A DNA stretch of 64,000 nt from Sphaerolaimus hirsutus (Eukaryota > Nematoda > Chromadorea > Monhysterida > Sphaerolaimidae). The notes under the pieces were generated by a model. The model saw only the letters and a list, made by a program, of their open reading frames with translations. It did no database searches and had not been told where the DNA came from. Below, piece by piece: positions 28,755 through 40,832 of the stretch; the first letter of the stretch is position 1; every line of letters begins with the position of its first letter. The translations under genes and the position numbers were made by a program. The stretch lies in contig OZ038456.1 in NCBI GenBank assembly GCA_964036195.1, positions 8,742,001-8,806,000 of the forward strand, read 5' to 3'.

Positions 28755-29909
28755 CTGTGTAAAACTGTGATTTGATAAATATACAAAGATTGATATTTTT
28801 ACTTAATGTACGGTACCTTAGACATGAGTGACTTTGTTGTTACATCAGAATATGATTTACTTCCGAATTTGAGAACGTAAATAAATACGTTCCCATTTGA
28901 CAAAGTTTGTAAATATACACATCAATTCTGTATGCATGGAATTACACACACAGAAAAACGCTATGCATGAAAGTGGCACAGTACCCACACGCATGTGAAA
29001 AATAGATTACAACGTAAACACCACGCACAGTGACAAAATAAATATGCGTACATAAATAACAACAGCGCATACGCCCCTGGAGTCCATTCCTCCATCTACC
29101 GTTTTTAAAATTTAAAAAAAAATGAATTTTAAAGTGTGTCTCTTTTCTGTCCACGGATTGCGGAATGTGCTGTCTTTATCTTAGGTACTCACTACTTGTT
29201 CTAAAAAAAAATTTTATTCCTTTAGGTGGTGAACTTACTTGGGACACTTGGGTCATTTAAAAAAAAAACAACTTTATACAGTGTGGCACAAACTGTAGTG
29301 GGTCGTCGGGAGCTGCCCCACTGGCGTGTAGTAGGGGTGGGTGTTGCCAAGATACCCCTAAAATTTTAGCTTTCTACCACCCCCACAACTGGAGATACAG
29401 CCCCTTTAGTGTAGCTAATCAAGTGGGTGGTGTACTTGTTTGGGACACAGAAAACCTGGCAAAAAATTGTTGCATATAGGGCGACCCAGACTGTAGTTGG
29501 TCGCCGTGCCTCCCCCATTGATGCAGAGTAGAGGGATGTTACAAGTATATATTCACAAAGTTTCAGCTCTGTAACCCCACCATAGCCCGAGATATAGCTT
29601 CCGAAATGAAATAAAAAAATGGGTGCCTTACTTGACTGGGAAGGTGTTTAGTAAATACAGCCGGAGGGTTATCATTTCCTTTCGTATTTGGAATTTCCTT
29701 TGCAATAGAAAAATGTGCCAAATTGTGTATTCTGGCCATAATTTAGCCCTTGACATTTAGGCATGGTTACTTAAGGCCAACATGGCGGTAAACTCAAATG
29801 CGTTCAAAGTTGATTTACGAATTCTTGAAGTTTCGGTTCAAAAATTAGCGTGCCTAGACCCAATTTCAGCGCTTACTCGCGTGTAGGGCGCCTCTCCGCT
29901 CATTCATAC
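28755..29909. other. No gene seen; two similar 130-bp segments
   Basis: About 29225-29420 and 29425-29640 share an order of motifs (ACTTGGGACAC, CTGTAGT(G/T)GGTCG, then ACCCC and GAGATA(C/T)AGC). The same pattern recurs at about 53970-54075, so this is a dispersed repeat. Confidence 0.45.
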
Positions 29910-30087
29910 CTCCCAAATGGCTCTGGCCCCAGCGGCCATCCCTGCCAACACATTTGGAAACTCTGAAAATCTAAATCCAAACACACCTCCTCCTGCATGC
30001 AGAATTTTTTATCGAAAACCCACAGGGGTTCCGGCTGCGGCTGCAGGGGCTCATCGTATTTCGACGGGACGTCACCCATATTTGACA
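29910..30087 (-). CDS. Isolated host exon, unrecognised
   Basis: A 178-nt leftward exon lies between an acceptor GCGCAG and a donor GTATGA. It encodes about 58 residues (including VPSKYDEPLQPQPEPLWVFD and a downstream Cys/Trp-containing part). The sequence is complex and acidic with normal codon use, unlike the surrounding repeats. No flanking exons could be linked, so partners may lie in either direction. The opposite strand also has an open frame here, but its splice borders are poorer. Confidence 0.35.
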
Positions 30088-31630
30088 CTGCGCCAGATTA
30101 ATCGGAGATTCAGAACCTGCGATTTTAAATGGACGCTTAGATAGGTATTTATCTTGTTGGGAAGAATGAAACGCGCATGACTCATATTATAAATAGTTTA
30201 TCTAGTCGAATGCCTACGCGAGTCTAAAAATGGAAACATGTTTACCCGACTTTCGTTTTGCTAGCCCGGCGCTAGCTGGATCGATTTTCAGCACAGTTGT
30301 TAAAATGTACGTACATTTACTCGACAAATACGCGTACGCGAGTACGCGGTAAATACATTTACATATACTTTAAAAAAAGTATGTACTTACTTTTACGCAT
30401 ACATTTTAAAAGTACACGCGTACAGAGAAAATGTACTTTTGTTGTTAAAATCACAATTTTCTGTTGCTAAAATAAGACAGTTTTGAAGAAATCGTATCAT
30501 TTTCGCTACAAAATACTAAATAATCACTAAAAATGACATATATTGTGTCTTTCGGTGTAAAACTCACTCTCACATGTAAAAATTAGTGTAAAAATACGTT
30601 TTCTAGGGGAAAAGTACTTGTTTTTACATTTCCCTGGGAAAAAATGGGTATTTTACTCACATTTTCACACGAGTATGAGTAAAAAACAGTACTTTACATT
30701 TTCTATACTTTGTGGTGAGTAAAAATAAAATACTTACATTTACATATACTTTTGAAAAAAGTTCAGTAATTCTAACAACTCTGATTTTCAGTGCAGAGTT
30801 GTGAAAAGTACCAGACTTTTTGCAAAGTATACGTAAACGTAAAGCAGTTTTAATTTAGTCACTCTTTGAGTACAGAAAACGTAAAGTCAAAAATTATTTT
30901 TCAACATTTCAAAATTCCACTATGCGTTAAAGAAACGTAACGATCACGAACACACTATGTTCACGATTTTTTTATCCAAAATGTGTAGTGAACCAGTATT
31001 GAAAAATACGTTTTCTGCACTCAAATACTTTGAAAATTATCCGTAAAAACGACTACACAAAGCAAAGTAAACGTATTTACTGGGTACTCGAGTATACGTA
31101 ATTTTCAAGTAAAAGTAAATACGTTTTCGCAACTGTGTTAATGCACCTCTTTTTGCATTTTCCATGAGTTCCATCTCATGCAATGTGTTTACCGCTGGGC
31201 TAGTCTGTTTGAGTAAATTAAAAATCTGAGGGCAGGAAATTTACTGGGGGATTGAGGAATATGTTGAAAACTTGAGAGAATGTTAATGTTTACTTTTAAA
31301 ATACTTTTTGCACTTGTAAAATTTGATTGTTTAATACGTTTACACATTTCATTGTAATAAGAACTTCGTCAACTAGTCGCCAGTTTGAGTACATTTGCTT
31401 CCCTTCAAATCACCAAATTTAGTTTTCACCCTACCCACACAAGTTTACTCCCAGTGAACTAAAAATTTAGTCAACTAATAAATAAACTTTGAATTTGAAT
31501 AAGATTTGAGTTAACCCGTATGAACTGTTCGTCAACTACAGCTGATAGATACTGAAAATAACTAATTCCAGTAAACTCAAATGCGTTCAAGGCTGATTTA
31601 TTAGATTACTAAAATTTCCAGATTTAGGTA
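30088..31630. other. AT-rich spacer with GTAAAAGTA/TACTTTTAC motifs
   Basis: No gene is seen. From about 30300 to 31135 the sequence is dense in short AGTAAAAGTA, ACGTAAA and TTTTACTC motifs on both strands, ending in an inverted copy of the start. It is probably one non-autonomous element with subterminal motifs. Confidence 0.4.
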
Positions 31631-32055
31631 TACCGTATTACCTCGAATTATCCCCCCCTTGAATTAACCCCCCCTCGAATTAACCCCCCTCAAAATGGGC
31701 TGGGGAAATAATAACCCCCCCCCCCCTCGAAATACCCCCCCCCCTCCCGAATGATGTACATCATGTATGCAATGTACATGATGTATTTTTTACTACTTAT
31801 TTGCATCGCAGCTGCACTTATACGGACATTTGTGTACAGATGTACATATAAAGCCCCAATATGACCTATTTTCTCACATTTATTACTGTTTTTGTGTAAG
31901 AAAAAGCGTATTCTTCACTTTGAAATTCACGAAAATTTCTGGCGAAATAATAAAAAAAAACCTCGAATAAACCCCCCCCCCCTCGAATTAACCCCCCTCA
32001 AATTTTGCTGGCGAAATAATAAACCCCCATGGGGGTATTTCGAGGTAATACGGTA
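31631..32055. mobile_element. MITE with TACCGTATTACCTCGAA ends
   Basis: The left end TACCGTATTACCTCGAAT matches the reverse complement of the right end (CGAGGTAATACGGTA, to 32055). C-rich blocks lie just inside each end. Other copies are at 52183-52540 and 57878-58273, with partial ones near 48150-48410, 53398-53470 and 62370. Confidence 0.7.
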
Positions 32056-32219
32056 GTTTGCGTTATGCGGTAATTCTGAATGCGGAGTTAACTAAATAGT
32101 GCGCGTGGGCGCTTTCCGAGTGAACCATCGCACACATTGCAGTCTTCCATAACCCATCCAGATAAAACAATTTTTCACATTCCTGGCGCCATTTGATGCT
32201 CAGAGCCAGGGTTGAATCT

Positions 32220-32510
32220 CAGAAAAAATAAAAAATTTAATGGAAAATTGAAGAATAAAATAAAAATAAAATTTAAAATTGAAGAATAAAATAAAAATAA
32301 AATAAAAATTTTATACAATTTTAGTAAAAAGAATTTTACTAAAACTAATTCTGGTCACAAACTAAAATAAAAAATAAAAAATAAATAAAATGGAAAATTG
32401 AGGAATACAATAAAAATAAACTGAGAGATTGAAGAATAAAATAAAAATTAAATACAATTTTTATACAATTTTACTGCAATTTTAGTAAAAAGAATTGTAC
32501 TAAAACCAAC
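32220..32510. repeat. AAAATAAAAATAAAATT low-complexity repeat
   Basis: A-rich units with two longer similar segments containing TTTTAGTAAAAAGAATT. No gene is seen. Confidence 0.6.
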
Positions 32511-32561
32511 CCTGCTCAGGTAGTCAATCGCCCTTGGAAATTAAATCCACTAGAACTTCAT

Positions 32562-32798
32562 GGCCCACCACACACTGCAAAGTGGCACGGGCGGTTCGGA
32601 CGTTTTGAATTTCCGCCCGGGCGGAATTGTAAAGTCGGTTCGGACGATTTTATTTACGACAAATCTAAAAAACTACTGAAATTTGGGTCGCTTCGGACGA
32701 TTTTTTATTCCACCCCTCTTTTTAATTCCGCCTTTGAATTCCGACCATGCAAAAAAACGTCCGAACCGCCCGTGCCACTTTGCAGTGTGCGGTGGGCC
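32562..32798. mobile_element. 237-bp inverted-repeat element
   Basis: Left end GGCCCACCACACACTGCAAA and the matching right end pair over more than 35 bp (through GTGGCACGGGCGGTTCGGAC). A related, diverged copy is at 40696-40832. Confidence 0.7.
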
Positions 32799-32929
32799 AA
32801 TTTAGATGATGTGTTCTATTTCTATTACATTTTTTGTCATTCTATTTCAGTTAATATGATGTTACTAGCTTTGAATAGCTGCAATGATTGAGTGGGTAAA
32901 CGGATGTGCCCTGGGCGCAGTGTCGCACT

Positions 32930-33180
32930 CTGTAAAGTGTCATGTAAAAGTGTCAAATGTCATGCAAAATATCAAAAGTCCATGTGGCTCTCCCAGACCT
33001 TGTAATAGACCCTGTAAAGTGTAAAAGACCCTGAAAAAGGTCATGTGTCATTTAAAAGACCTTATAAAATGTCATGTGTCATGTAAAAGACCCTTTAAAT
33101 GTCATGTGTCATGTAAAAGATTATGTAAAGTGTCAAATGTCATGTAAAATACCCTGTAATGTGTCATGTGTATCCAAATC
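32930..33180 (+). repeat. TGTCATGTAAAAGACCCTG motif cluster
   Basis: Nine or more units of the TGTCAAATGTCATGTAAA family mixed with AAAGACCCT; no gene. Confidence 0.6.
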
Positions 33181-33574
33181 GTATTTCAGACAGCAATAGC
33201 GAATATGAAGGTGAAAATTGGCAAAATGAAGCAAATTTTAGCGATTTTGAACACAAATTTAAAATAATCACTCAAAATACAATACGCAACCTATAGCTTG
33301 GACCTGGGCCAAGAATTGCAAAAAGAAAAACGTTAACGGCATATATTTATACTCTGTCGAGAAAACACCAGTCGAACAGTTATGTCCACGTTAAACGTAA
33401 CTCCAAGCAGATTGAATTCAAAATCAAATAAATAACGTCGCTCATTTGATGAATGAACAAATTTATGTCAAAAACACTCACTTTCTCAGCACACAATCTC
33501 ATTCAATCCGTATAAACTCAATCCACTCTGTATTATTTCAGACTAAAATCATAAAACATTGTACGGTCACTCAA

Positions 33575-36500
33575 ATGGCGTCGAGTGTTTCGTTACTCCG
33601 TCAACTGGCGCGTTGTACTCTGAAACCTAATTCAAAATTCCACAAGATTCCATTTACATCCCTAAAATCTGTTGTCAGACTAGGAGACATCAGGATGTTT
33701 GCATCCACATCGAAAGTGCACACAATTTCACAGTTTGGCATGGTGCCAAGCCTTTTGAACCGGTGTGTACTATTTTGTTGTTTGTACTATAGTGTTAAAA
33801 AATTCGGTTGAAAGGTTTCAATATTTTTCAAAGTAATTTCTTGGTTCGTTAAAACCGATTTCTCTGTAAATTCCTAATTTTGGCACGGCTCCAGATTTCT
33901 CACGTATTTTTAAAATAACCTACACCACCATTAAAATGCTGTCGTAACGGCCCTACATACTAGTTGACGATGACATCGAGTGTAAACTGGGCCGACTGGT
34001 TGGCTGGGTGTAGTTACCATCCCAATGGAAACAGACGCCAACACACGCGCACTCAGTACCGGGAACGTTTTTATGTATTGATTCAGATCGACCTAAGTTG
34101 AACGTGCGTACGCATGCAATTACTAATTTTTATGCCAATTCCGGTCGGATTATCTTACATTGTCTTTGCGTGAACTTTTAGGGCACAGGCGTGACATCGA
34201 GTGACATTTATTTGTGTGTGTATTTTCGGCGGTTTGTGGTGCGTACTGAAATTACAAAATATTACAAATACGGTAATTTACATAATATACATAAATGTTC
34301 AAATACATTTCCTTGTACTCACTGCAAAATCCTAACAGAGTGATACATGTTTGGATGTCATGAATTAAGTATACTCGGCGGACATTACACTTAGTATGGA
34401 AGCCAACCATAACACATCTGAATAATGAACCAAAATTGATACAGTTTTTTATCATAATATTTCGTTTTTGCTATGGAATAATTAGTTACGAAATTAATCA
34501 CAAGATTTTGTTCATCAAATTATGGTCCGCCGAGTATACACTTACAAAATGCCACAAAATAAATACACAAATGTCACTAAATCATCTCAATCCAATGCCT
34601 GTACACTAACGTTCACGTAAAGACAATGTAAGATAATCCTACCAGAAGCGGCCTTGATGCACGCCGCCGCTGACCTCTCAAATGCAAGACCAATTAAGGC
34701 GGAGCAAAAACTATTAAAAATCCCAGGTCCTAAGTGGGCGTGTGCGCTTGGGTCTCGCATTGGGATGGTAAGTGGAATACGCCGACTGGTTGCCATTCAA
34801 ATTTTAGTGCGCATGCCTCTCAAATTCTCATATTGACCAAAATTAGGTAATTTCTTTTCGACTTTGCCGCGTGTACGCATAAAAATTATCCTGCAATCTG
34901 TCAACTAAAATCTGGATTGACATGTAAAATAGGTTGACACAAAATATGCGTAGCGCCAACCCTCCATTTAACCCCGCATCCCCCATTTCAGTTATCCGGT
35001 TACCCCCACACTCGTGCCGCCATTTTCCTGCCGTTTTCTCACTTTGCAGCAAATGCACGAACGCAAGGGGCCGCCGAAAAGAAGTCCCCGTAGCACGAAA
35101 AGATCATATATTCCCGGCATGGCAAGAGCGAAATGTGTCGTTTTGAGGGGTCCGTTTTTGGGGGGCCACTTTTTCGGGGGTCAATTCGGCAAGTGGAGAA
35201 GTGAAGAACGTGTTCGTAAATGTGGTAGTGTTGTTTTCTCACTTGCCATTTGTGTTTTACATCTTTACTTTCTTTACTTTACGTTCTTTACTTTACTTTC
35301 ATTATCTCTAGATAAAAATTTATTGTTTCGACTTTTTTAATTTATTTATAATTATAGTATGGCGCTCCACACAGCGATGTGAAAAATAAGTTCGAACGTT
35401 TTTTGGCAAAGTATGAATTCCGCAATTTAATCTATTTAACGTTTTCCCACGCAGTTTTGATCAAAAAGCCGCGTAAACCAAATTCGGGAAACAGAAAATG
35501 CGTTTTGGTGCGTTTGCCAAGTGGCAAGGAAAAGGTGGCTTATATACCGGGCGAGGGACATAACTTGCAGGAACATTCTGTGGTCCGTTTTTTCTTCTTT
35601 ATTTTCGGGTTCCATTTCCACACAAATCGATTTGAAGTATACTCGGCGGACAGCAAAGTATGTGCAGAATCATACCATAATTTAATGAATGAAATCTTGT
35701 GATAAATTTCTTAATTAATTATTCCATAGTGAAAATGTAATATTATGATGAAAAAACTGTATAATTTTTGCTCATTATTCAGATGGGTTATGGTAAATCC
35801 CATACTGAGTGTGATGTCCGCTGAGTATACGAAAGTCGATTGAGAAGCTTCCCAAATCGGTCGTCTGGAGCGGTTTTTACGAAATTTTACCCAAATTATT
35901 GTCCACATCCCTAATTTTCTAATTATTTTTCGGGATTGGGGTCTAAATAGTATTGGGGGGGTAAGTATTGGCACTTCAAATTTTTGAATCGGGATTTTGG
36001 ACAAAGTTCTGGCATTCAGGGGTTTCACAAAAAGTCTAAAATACACTTAGATGCCAGAGAAGCGGCATAAAATACACACTGGGGGCAGGGACGTATCCAG
36101 GCTCAGCCACCCCCCCCTAAAATTTTAGCTACATAGTGGCGGAATAGCGCCATGGCGCTGGCGCCATTAGTAGGCACCACGCCATGGCGCCATTGGCGTT
36201 GGCGTCAGCGACATGTAAAAATACATACAAAACAACAAAAAACTACATTGAGTGTATCTCTAACGATTTGTGGCCACATGGAGCAAATCCGATGATGATA
36301 GCTTATGTCTGGTGAAGAATACGCGCCCGCGCGCAAAATTTTTTACGCTGACGTTGAAAAAGTTGCATTTCCCGGTCACTTTTTGGTCACGTCCCGGGAG
36401 GGGGGGGGGGGCTGCTTGTTTACAGGGGCCGGCGAACGGGGTTGGGCGATCGCCAGGAACCGCTTTATATGTATGTCAATATGCATACATATACAGCGAA

Positions 36501-39332
36501 AGTCACAAAAATTTGTTCATTTCAAAGGATATTTGTTTACAGGGACCGATCAGATGAAAATACAATACAGTGTGTAACATCACTCCCAAAGTAACAACCT
36601 CCTTTTATAACCTTGTTTGATCACTATTCCGTGCCAAACTTCACCTGAAGTCACGAACATTCGACTATAAGGTGATATACGAACATGTCGACAAAAAATG
36701 GACATTTTTGACACAAATCACCACTTATAATGCTATCCCATGGCTCCACAGGCTCATATAACATCACAGACTATTGTCACTTGTCTGATATACCTATATA
36801 TGTTGACCCAGAGCCATATCTGGGAGCTTTTAAAAAACGTTTTTTGTTTAAAAAAACGTGGAGTTGAAAAAAACGTGTTTTTTTCCAACCCTACTCTCAC
36901 CCAGGGAAGGGGGGGCTGCCCCCCCCAGGATACGTCCTTGCTGGGGGGGGGGTAGGGTGTCAAATTTCCGTTTCCGCAGGAAAATTTTTTACCTTTCCGG
37001 TTTCCGGCAGCCGAAACATTTTTAATTTTCCGTTTTCAGGCAGCCGAAAATTTTTTACCTTTCCGTTTTCTGGCAGCTTTATATTTTTTACCTTTCCGTT
37101 TCCGTTTTTCCGGCCCATTTTTCCGTTTTCCGGCTGAAATTTTTTTACCTTTCCGTTTCCATTTTTCCTGGCCATTTTTCCATTTTCTGGCTCGATTTTC
37201 AGTTTTCTGGCATTTTTCCATTGTTTTTCCAATCTGTATTTATCTTTTTCCACTATGATGTTTTTCACTACCAGGTTCTTCTGTCATTCATAATTTTTAT
37301 CTGTATCCAACTCTGTAAAAAACACAAAGTAATTTTGGACACATACTTTGCAGTCCGCTGAGTATACTTTTTACTGTTCAGTTACATCAAAGTTCACTTT
37401 TGCTTAATTCTTATTGTTCTTTAGGGTTCAAACGATATGACTTTTCGATATCGATATTCGATATTCGATATTTTTTCAAAATTTTCGATATCGATATTCG
37501 ATATTCGATATTTTTTTCTGAAACTCGATATTCGATATCGATACGATATGGAACCTCGATATCGATATTCGATATTCGATATTGAAAAATGGTCGATATT
37601 CGATATTCAATATTTCGATATTTTCGATATTCGATATTGCGATATGCGTTTGGTATAGCAAGGCATATTTCAAGTGGCATATTGTATTTTCATGTGGTTG
37701 CACACATGTTTAATCATCTCTTTACTGAAATGTGAATGGTACAAGTGTTTTTCACAAGCTTTACATCACTCAATGGTAGAAAATAGAAGAAAAACATGAT
37801 GAATCAAAGTGTATCAGACAAATAACAATTGGTAGATATTACAGTTCATCCTTATAACCTAATTGCTTAAGGGCATGTTGCAAAAAAAAGTATATCAGCG
37901 TTTTCTGGCTTCAAATTTAGCACTCCAACAACAATGACATTATAAATACTGTACTTTTACTCATCAAATACAATACTATAAGCACATCAGATCAACCATA
38001 AACATCTCAAAATGAATCTGAAAAGTAAATTTGGGGACACAATACAGGTTCGATATATCGAAAAAATGGTCGATATTTGATATCGATATTCGATATTTTT
38101 TTTAAATTTTCGATATCGATATTCGATATTCGATATTTTTTCAAAATTTTCGATATCGATATTCGATATTCGATATGAAAAAACGGTCGATATCCGATAT
38201 TCGATATTCGATACGATATATCGTTTGAACCCTATTGTTCTTGTAGTGTATTTTTGCTACCTTTTGATGATTTTTTGTTGGTTCAGTTAAGCTTGAACTA
38301 CAAGTGAAGTTACTGGCATGATCCATAGTTGCAGAATGTACAGCTACCACAATCAAAGCCAAACAGGCAAACCTGCATGCAGGTTTTCCTTCTGCAAATT
38401 TGTCTATTACCGTGCAAATTTCACTTTATTTTTTCCATTTCTGTGAAAATTTCGCTTTCCGTTTTCCGGCATTTCATTTTTCCGTTTTCCGTTTTCCGGC
38501 CGACAATTTTTTTTACCTTTCCGTTTTCCGCTGAGTGAAATTTTTTTACCTTTCCGTTTTCCGGCAGAATTTTTTTTTACCTTTCCGTTTTCCGTAAAGT
38601 GAAAAATTTTTACTTTTCCGTTTTCCGTAAAAAATTTTTTTTGACACCCTAGGGTGGGGGCACGGACGTATCCAGGGGGGGGCGGGGGGGGCTGCAGCCC
38701 CCCGCTCCCGGGGTGATACCTAAAAAATCCCGGGAAAAGCAACTTTTCCTATACATTTTTCATGGTGGGTGCAAAAAATTTCGCGCGCTGGCGCGCGACC
38801 TCCCCTCCAACACATAATTGTCAGCGGATCGGTCCCCGGTGACACAAATCCATGAAATTGTGTGCCCTCCGCTGTGTATAACGTGTATTTCATACAAATA
38901 CAGCGGTTTCTGGCGCTGGCGCCAGCGCCAATGGCGCCATGGCGTGGCGCCTATGAATGGCGCCAGCGCCATGGCGCCATTCCGTCACTATGTAGGCGAA
39001 ATTTCATGGGGGGGCTGAGCCACCCCCGTTCGCCGGGCTCCGTAAACAAGCAGCCCCCCCCCGCTCGAAAATCCTGGATACGTCCCTGGGTGGGGGGTAA
39101 CGTACTCTAAATTGGGCTAGGTACCGCAAAATGGGAAACAACAAAAATGTTGCGAACCCCCAAGCCCCAACCCCCTGTTTCTCTACGGGTCAAAAGTCTC
39201 AACTATTCTGCACGGTAGTGTATTCCGCAGGTTATGGTAAAGGGACAGCGAAAGAAGGATCTTGTCGGAGTGCGTTTGCGTGTGATTCGAGGGGAATTGG
39301 ACTGCGCCCCTGTGCAGAAGAAAATTCGATGA
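33575..39332 (+). CDS. MRPS12: Mitochondrial ribosomal protein S12 (uS12m)
   Basis: uS12 sits at the decoding centre of the small mitochondrial ribosomal subunit. Three exons are certain. 35050-35149 encodes [14 protein letters not shown] and KCVVLR. 35455-35582 encodes [20 protein letters not shown] and [11 protein letters not shown]. 39231-39332 ends the protein with [20 protein letters not shown] and a stop. Phases fit and the peptide lines up with family members without gaps. Both donors are GTCCGT. A likely first exon at 33575-33762 starts [20 protein letters not shown], an Arg/Ser-rich sequence without acids, as in a mitochondrial targeting peptide. Its best donor (GTGTGT) is out of phase with 35050, but a GTACTA donor two codons on would fit, so this junction is open. 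The 3.6-kb last intron is filled by nested transposons. Confidence 0.85.
33990..34800. mobile_element. Fold-back element in the first MRPS12 intron
   Basis: TACCATCCCAATG near 34015 and CATTGGGATGGTA near 34760 are inverted copies. An inner pair, GGATTATCTTACATTGTCTT near 34146 and its complement near 34620, is nested within. It looks like a diverged element of about 800 bp. Confidence 0.5.
36086..36940. mobile_element. hAT-like element, CAGGGACGTATCCAGG ends
   Basis: Left end CAGGGACGTATCCAGG, right end CCAGGATACGTCCTTG; the ends fit the YARNG start of hAT terminal repeats. G/C runs lie just inside. The flanks share CTGGGGG. The element is inside the last intron of MRPS12. Confidence 0.65.
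36953..38651. mobile_element. hAT-like element with TTTCCG subterminal repeats (copy 1)
   Basis: TAGGGTGTCAAA at the left and TTTGACACCCTA at the right. Flanks GGGGGGGG and GGGTGGGG differ by one base. About 250 bp at each end consists of (T)TTTCCG units. The middle is interrupted by another element (37422-38234). Copy 2 is at 48818-50776. Confidence 0.75.
37422..38234. mobile_element. hAT-like element with TCGATA subterminal repeats (copy 1)
   Basis: TAGGGTTCAAACGATAT at the left and its complement at the right, flanked by perfect 8-bp duplications TTGTTCTT (37414-37421 and 38235-38242). About 200 bp at each end are TCGATATTCGATATT units. It is nested inside the TTTCCG element. Confidence 0.85.
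38661..39088. mobile_element. hAT-like element, CACGGACGTATCCAGG ends
   Basis: Ends CACGGACGTATCCAGG and CCTGGATACGTCCCTG are flanked by perfect duplications GGTGGGGG. It contains GGCGCCATGGCGC palindromic repeats and a GGGGGCTG/CAGCCCCC pair. It is related to 36086-36940 and 53287-53394. Confidence 0.8.
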
Positions 39333-39391
39333 CTTTTTTAGAGTGTAGATATTTTGCGTGTTGAATTGAAAATTGAGTGAGGGAAGGGCTG

Positions 39392-39562
39392 ATACACACT
39401 AGTTGACATCGAAAATTCGTGTCAACTGAATGTCAACTAAATAACACAGATTTTAAAAAGCATCTCACTTAACAGAAGCAATGAAATACAATGAACCATG
39501 GCATAATTACCTCAAATTCAGTTCAATCAAGTTGACACGAATTTTGATGTCAACTAGTGTTT
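39392..39562. mobile_element. Palindromic AGTTGACATC element
   Basis: ACACTAGTTGACATC begins a 30-bp inverted repeat closed by GATGTCAACTAGTGT. The ends resemble the 43074-46542 element. Confidence 0.6.
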
Positions 39563-40110
39563 GTTGACCCAAAGGGTGTATTGGACATGAAGAATTATAG
39601 ATTCTATGGAATAAATCGAGATGAGTTCATTTGAAATATCAACGTTACCCCTTAGGTTACAATTTTTTCGTGAATAAAACTATTCGTGTCTGTTCTGTGT
39701 ATTTCTGCTTTCCTACATGTGCAGAATCTGTTGTGCAAAATCAAAACTGCAAAAACTCCCACTGGGAGGTTGAGAATTTGCACATTCACATATCAACTGT
39801 ATGTTTCTTTGACGTGGAAACGCTTATATATATATGGATTTAATCGTATTTATGGTGTTTCTGAGACTTTCTAGTAGAACTAGTGGGAACCTCGATAAAT
39901 ATAGTCAAAAAATAAACGTGTTGTATCATATCGTAAAGATAACGAAAAATGCGCCGAGTTGTAAATATCGTTCCACGTGCAGATATGATTTTGCAGATTG
40001 AGTTTGCACATGTAAATTCACCTTGGATAGTAAATTAGCTTTTATCTGCATGCGCACTCGCATGCGTACTTTTAGTGTATCGTGATTTTTTCGGTGTATT
40101 TACCTATGTG
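39563..40110. other. Spacer downstream of MRPS12, nothing recognised
   Basis: AT-rich sequence without splice-supported frames or clear repeats. Confidence 0.35.
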
Positions 40111-40554
40111 TAGGGTTCAAACAGGATTGACTCTTCGGGATCGGGATCGGGATTGGTATTTTGAGATTTCGGGATCGGGATTGGCATTTTTTCGGGATCA
40201 GGATCGGGGTCTAGGGATAGAGATTTCCGTCACTGTTTTGACATTCACAGTTGCTCATAAAGGTCTCAAAACACTGTTGGATGCCAGAAAAGTGACATAA
40301 AATGGACGCTGGGGGTTTGCGTTCACATTTTTGCATGTCATTTTTTCACTTTTTATAATTTTCACTATTTTTTCCAGGATCGGGATCCCGGACTTGGGAG
40401 ATTCTTGAGATCGGGATCGGGATTTGAAAGTTCTCGGGATCGGGATTGGTATTTTTGGATTTCGGGATTGGGGTTTCGGGATCGGGATCGGGACTGCTAA
40501 ATCCCGGAATTTCACGGCATCCGTGATCAGGATCGGGAGCCCGTTTGAACCCTA
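40111..40554. mobile_element. hAT-like element with TCGGGA subterminal repeats
   Basis: Left TAGGGTTCAAAC and right GTTTGAACCCTA with perfect 8-bp duplications CCTATGTG. Inside are many GGGATC/TCGGGA units. A 3'-complete short relative is at about 55055-55135. Confidence 0.85.
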
Positions 40555-40695
40555 CCTATGTGGTGTAAATGTGCCTGCGCACACTAGTTTTCACACGAAA
40601 TTTCGAAAACTCGCAATTCAGCTTAGAATGCATTTGAGTTTTCTACAATTAGGTGGCCGTCAACCATAGTTAACGGAGATCAAAAATGACTCACT

Positions 40696-40832
40696 GGCGC
40701 ACCGCACATCGCAAAGTGTAATGGTTTAGATGTGTCGTAAATAAAATCGTCCGAACTGACTTTATAATTCTGCCCGGGCGGAAATTAAAACGTCCGGACC
40801 CGATGGTTACACTTTGCAGTGTGCGGTGCGCC
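40696..40832. mobile_element. Diverged copy of the 32562-32798 inverted-repeat element
   Basis: GGCGCACCGCACATCGCAAA at the left pairs with TTTGCAGTGTGCGGTGCGCC at the right, 137 bp in all. It lies inside a larger inverted repeat whose arms carry CGAAATTTCGTGTGAAAACT. Confidence 0.6.

Noticed and set aside
36960..37260. Open frames encoding Lys/Asn/Gly-rich repeats (PENGK type), also at 38400-38740 and 49071-49200
   Set aside because: They are translations of TTTCCG simple repeats at transposon ends, not genes.
37400..37700. Frames rich in Ile/Tyr/Arg/Ser/Asp on both strands, also at 51370-51600
   Set aside because: Products of TCGATA repeat translation in all frames.
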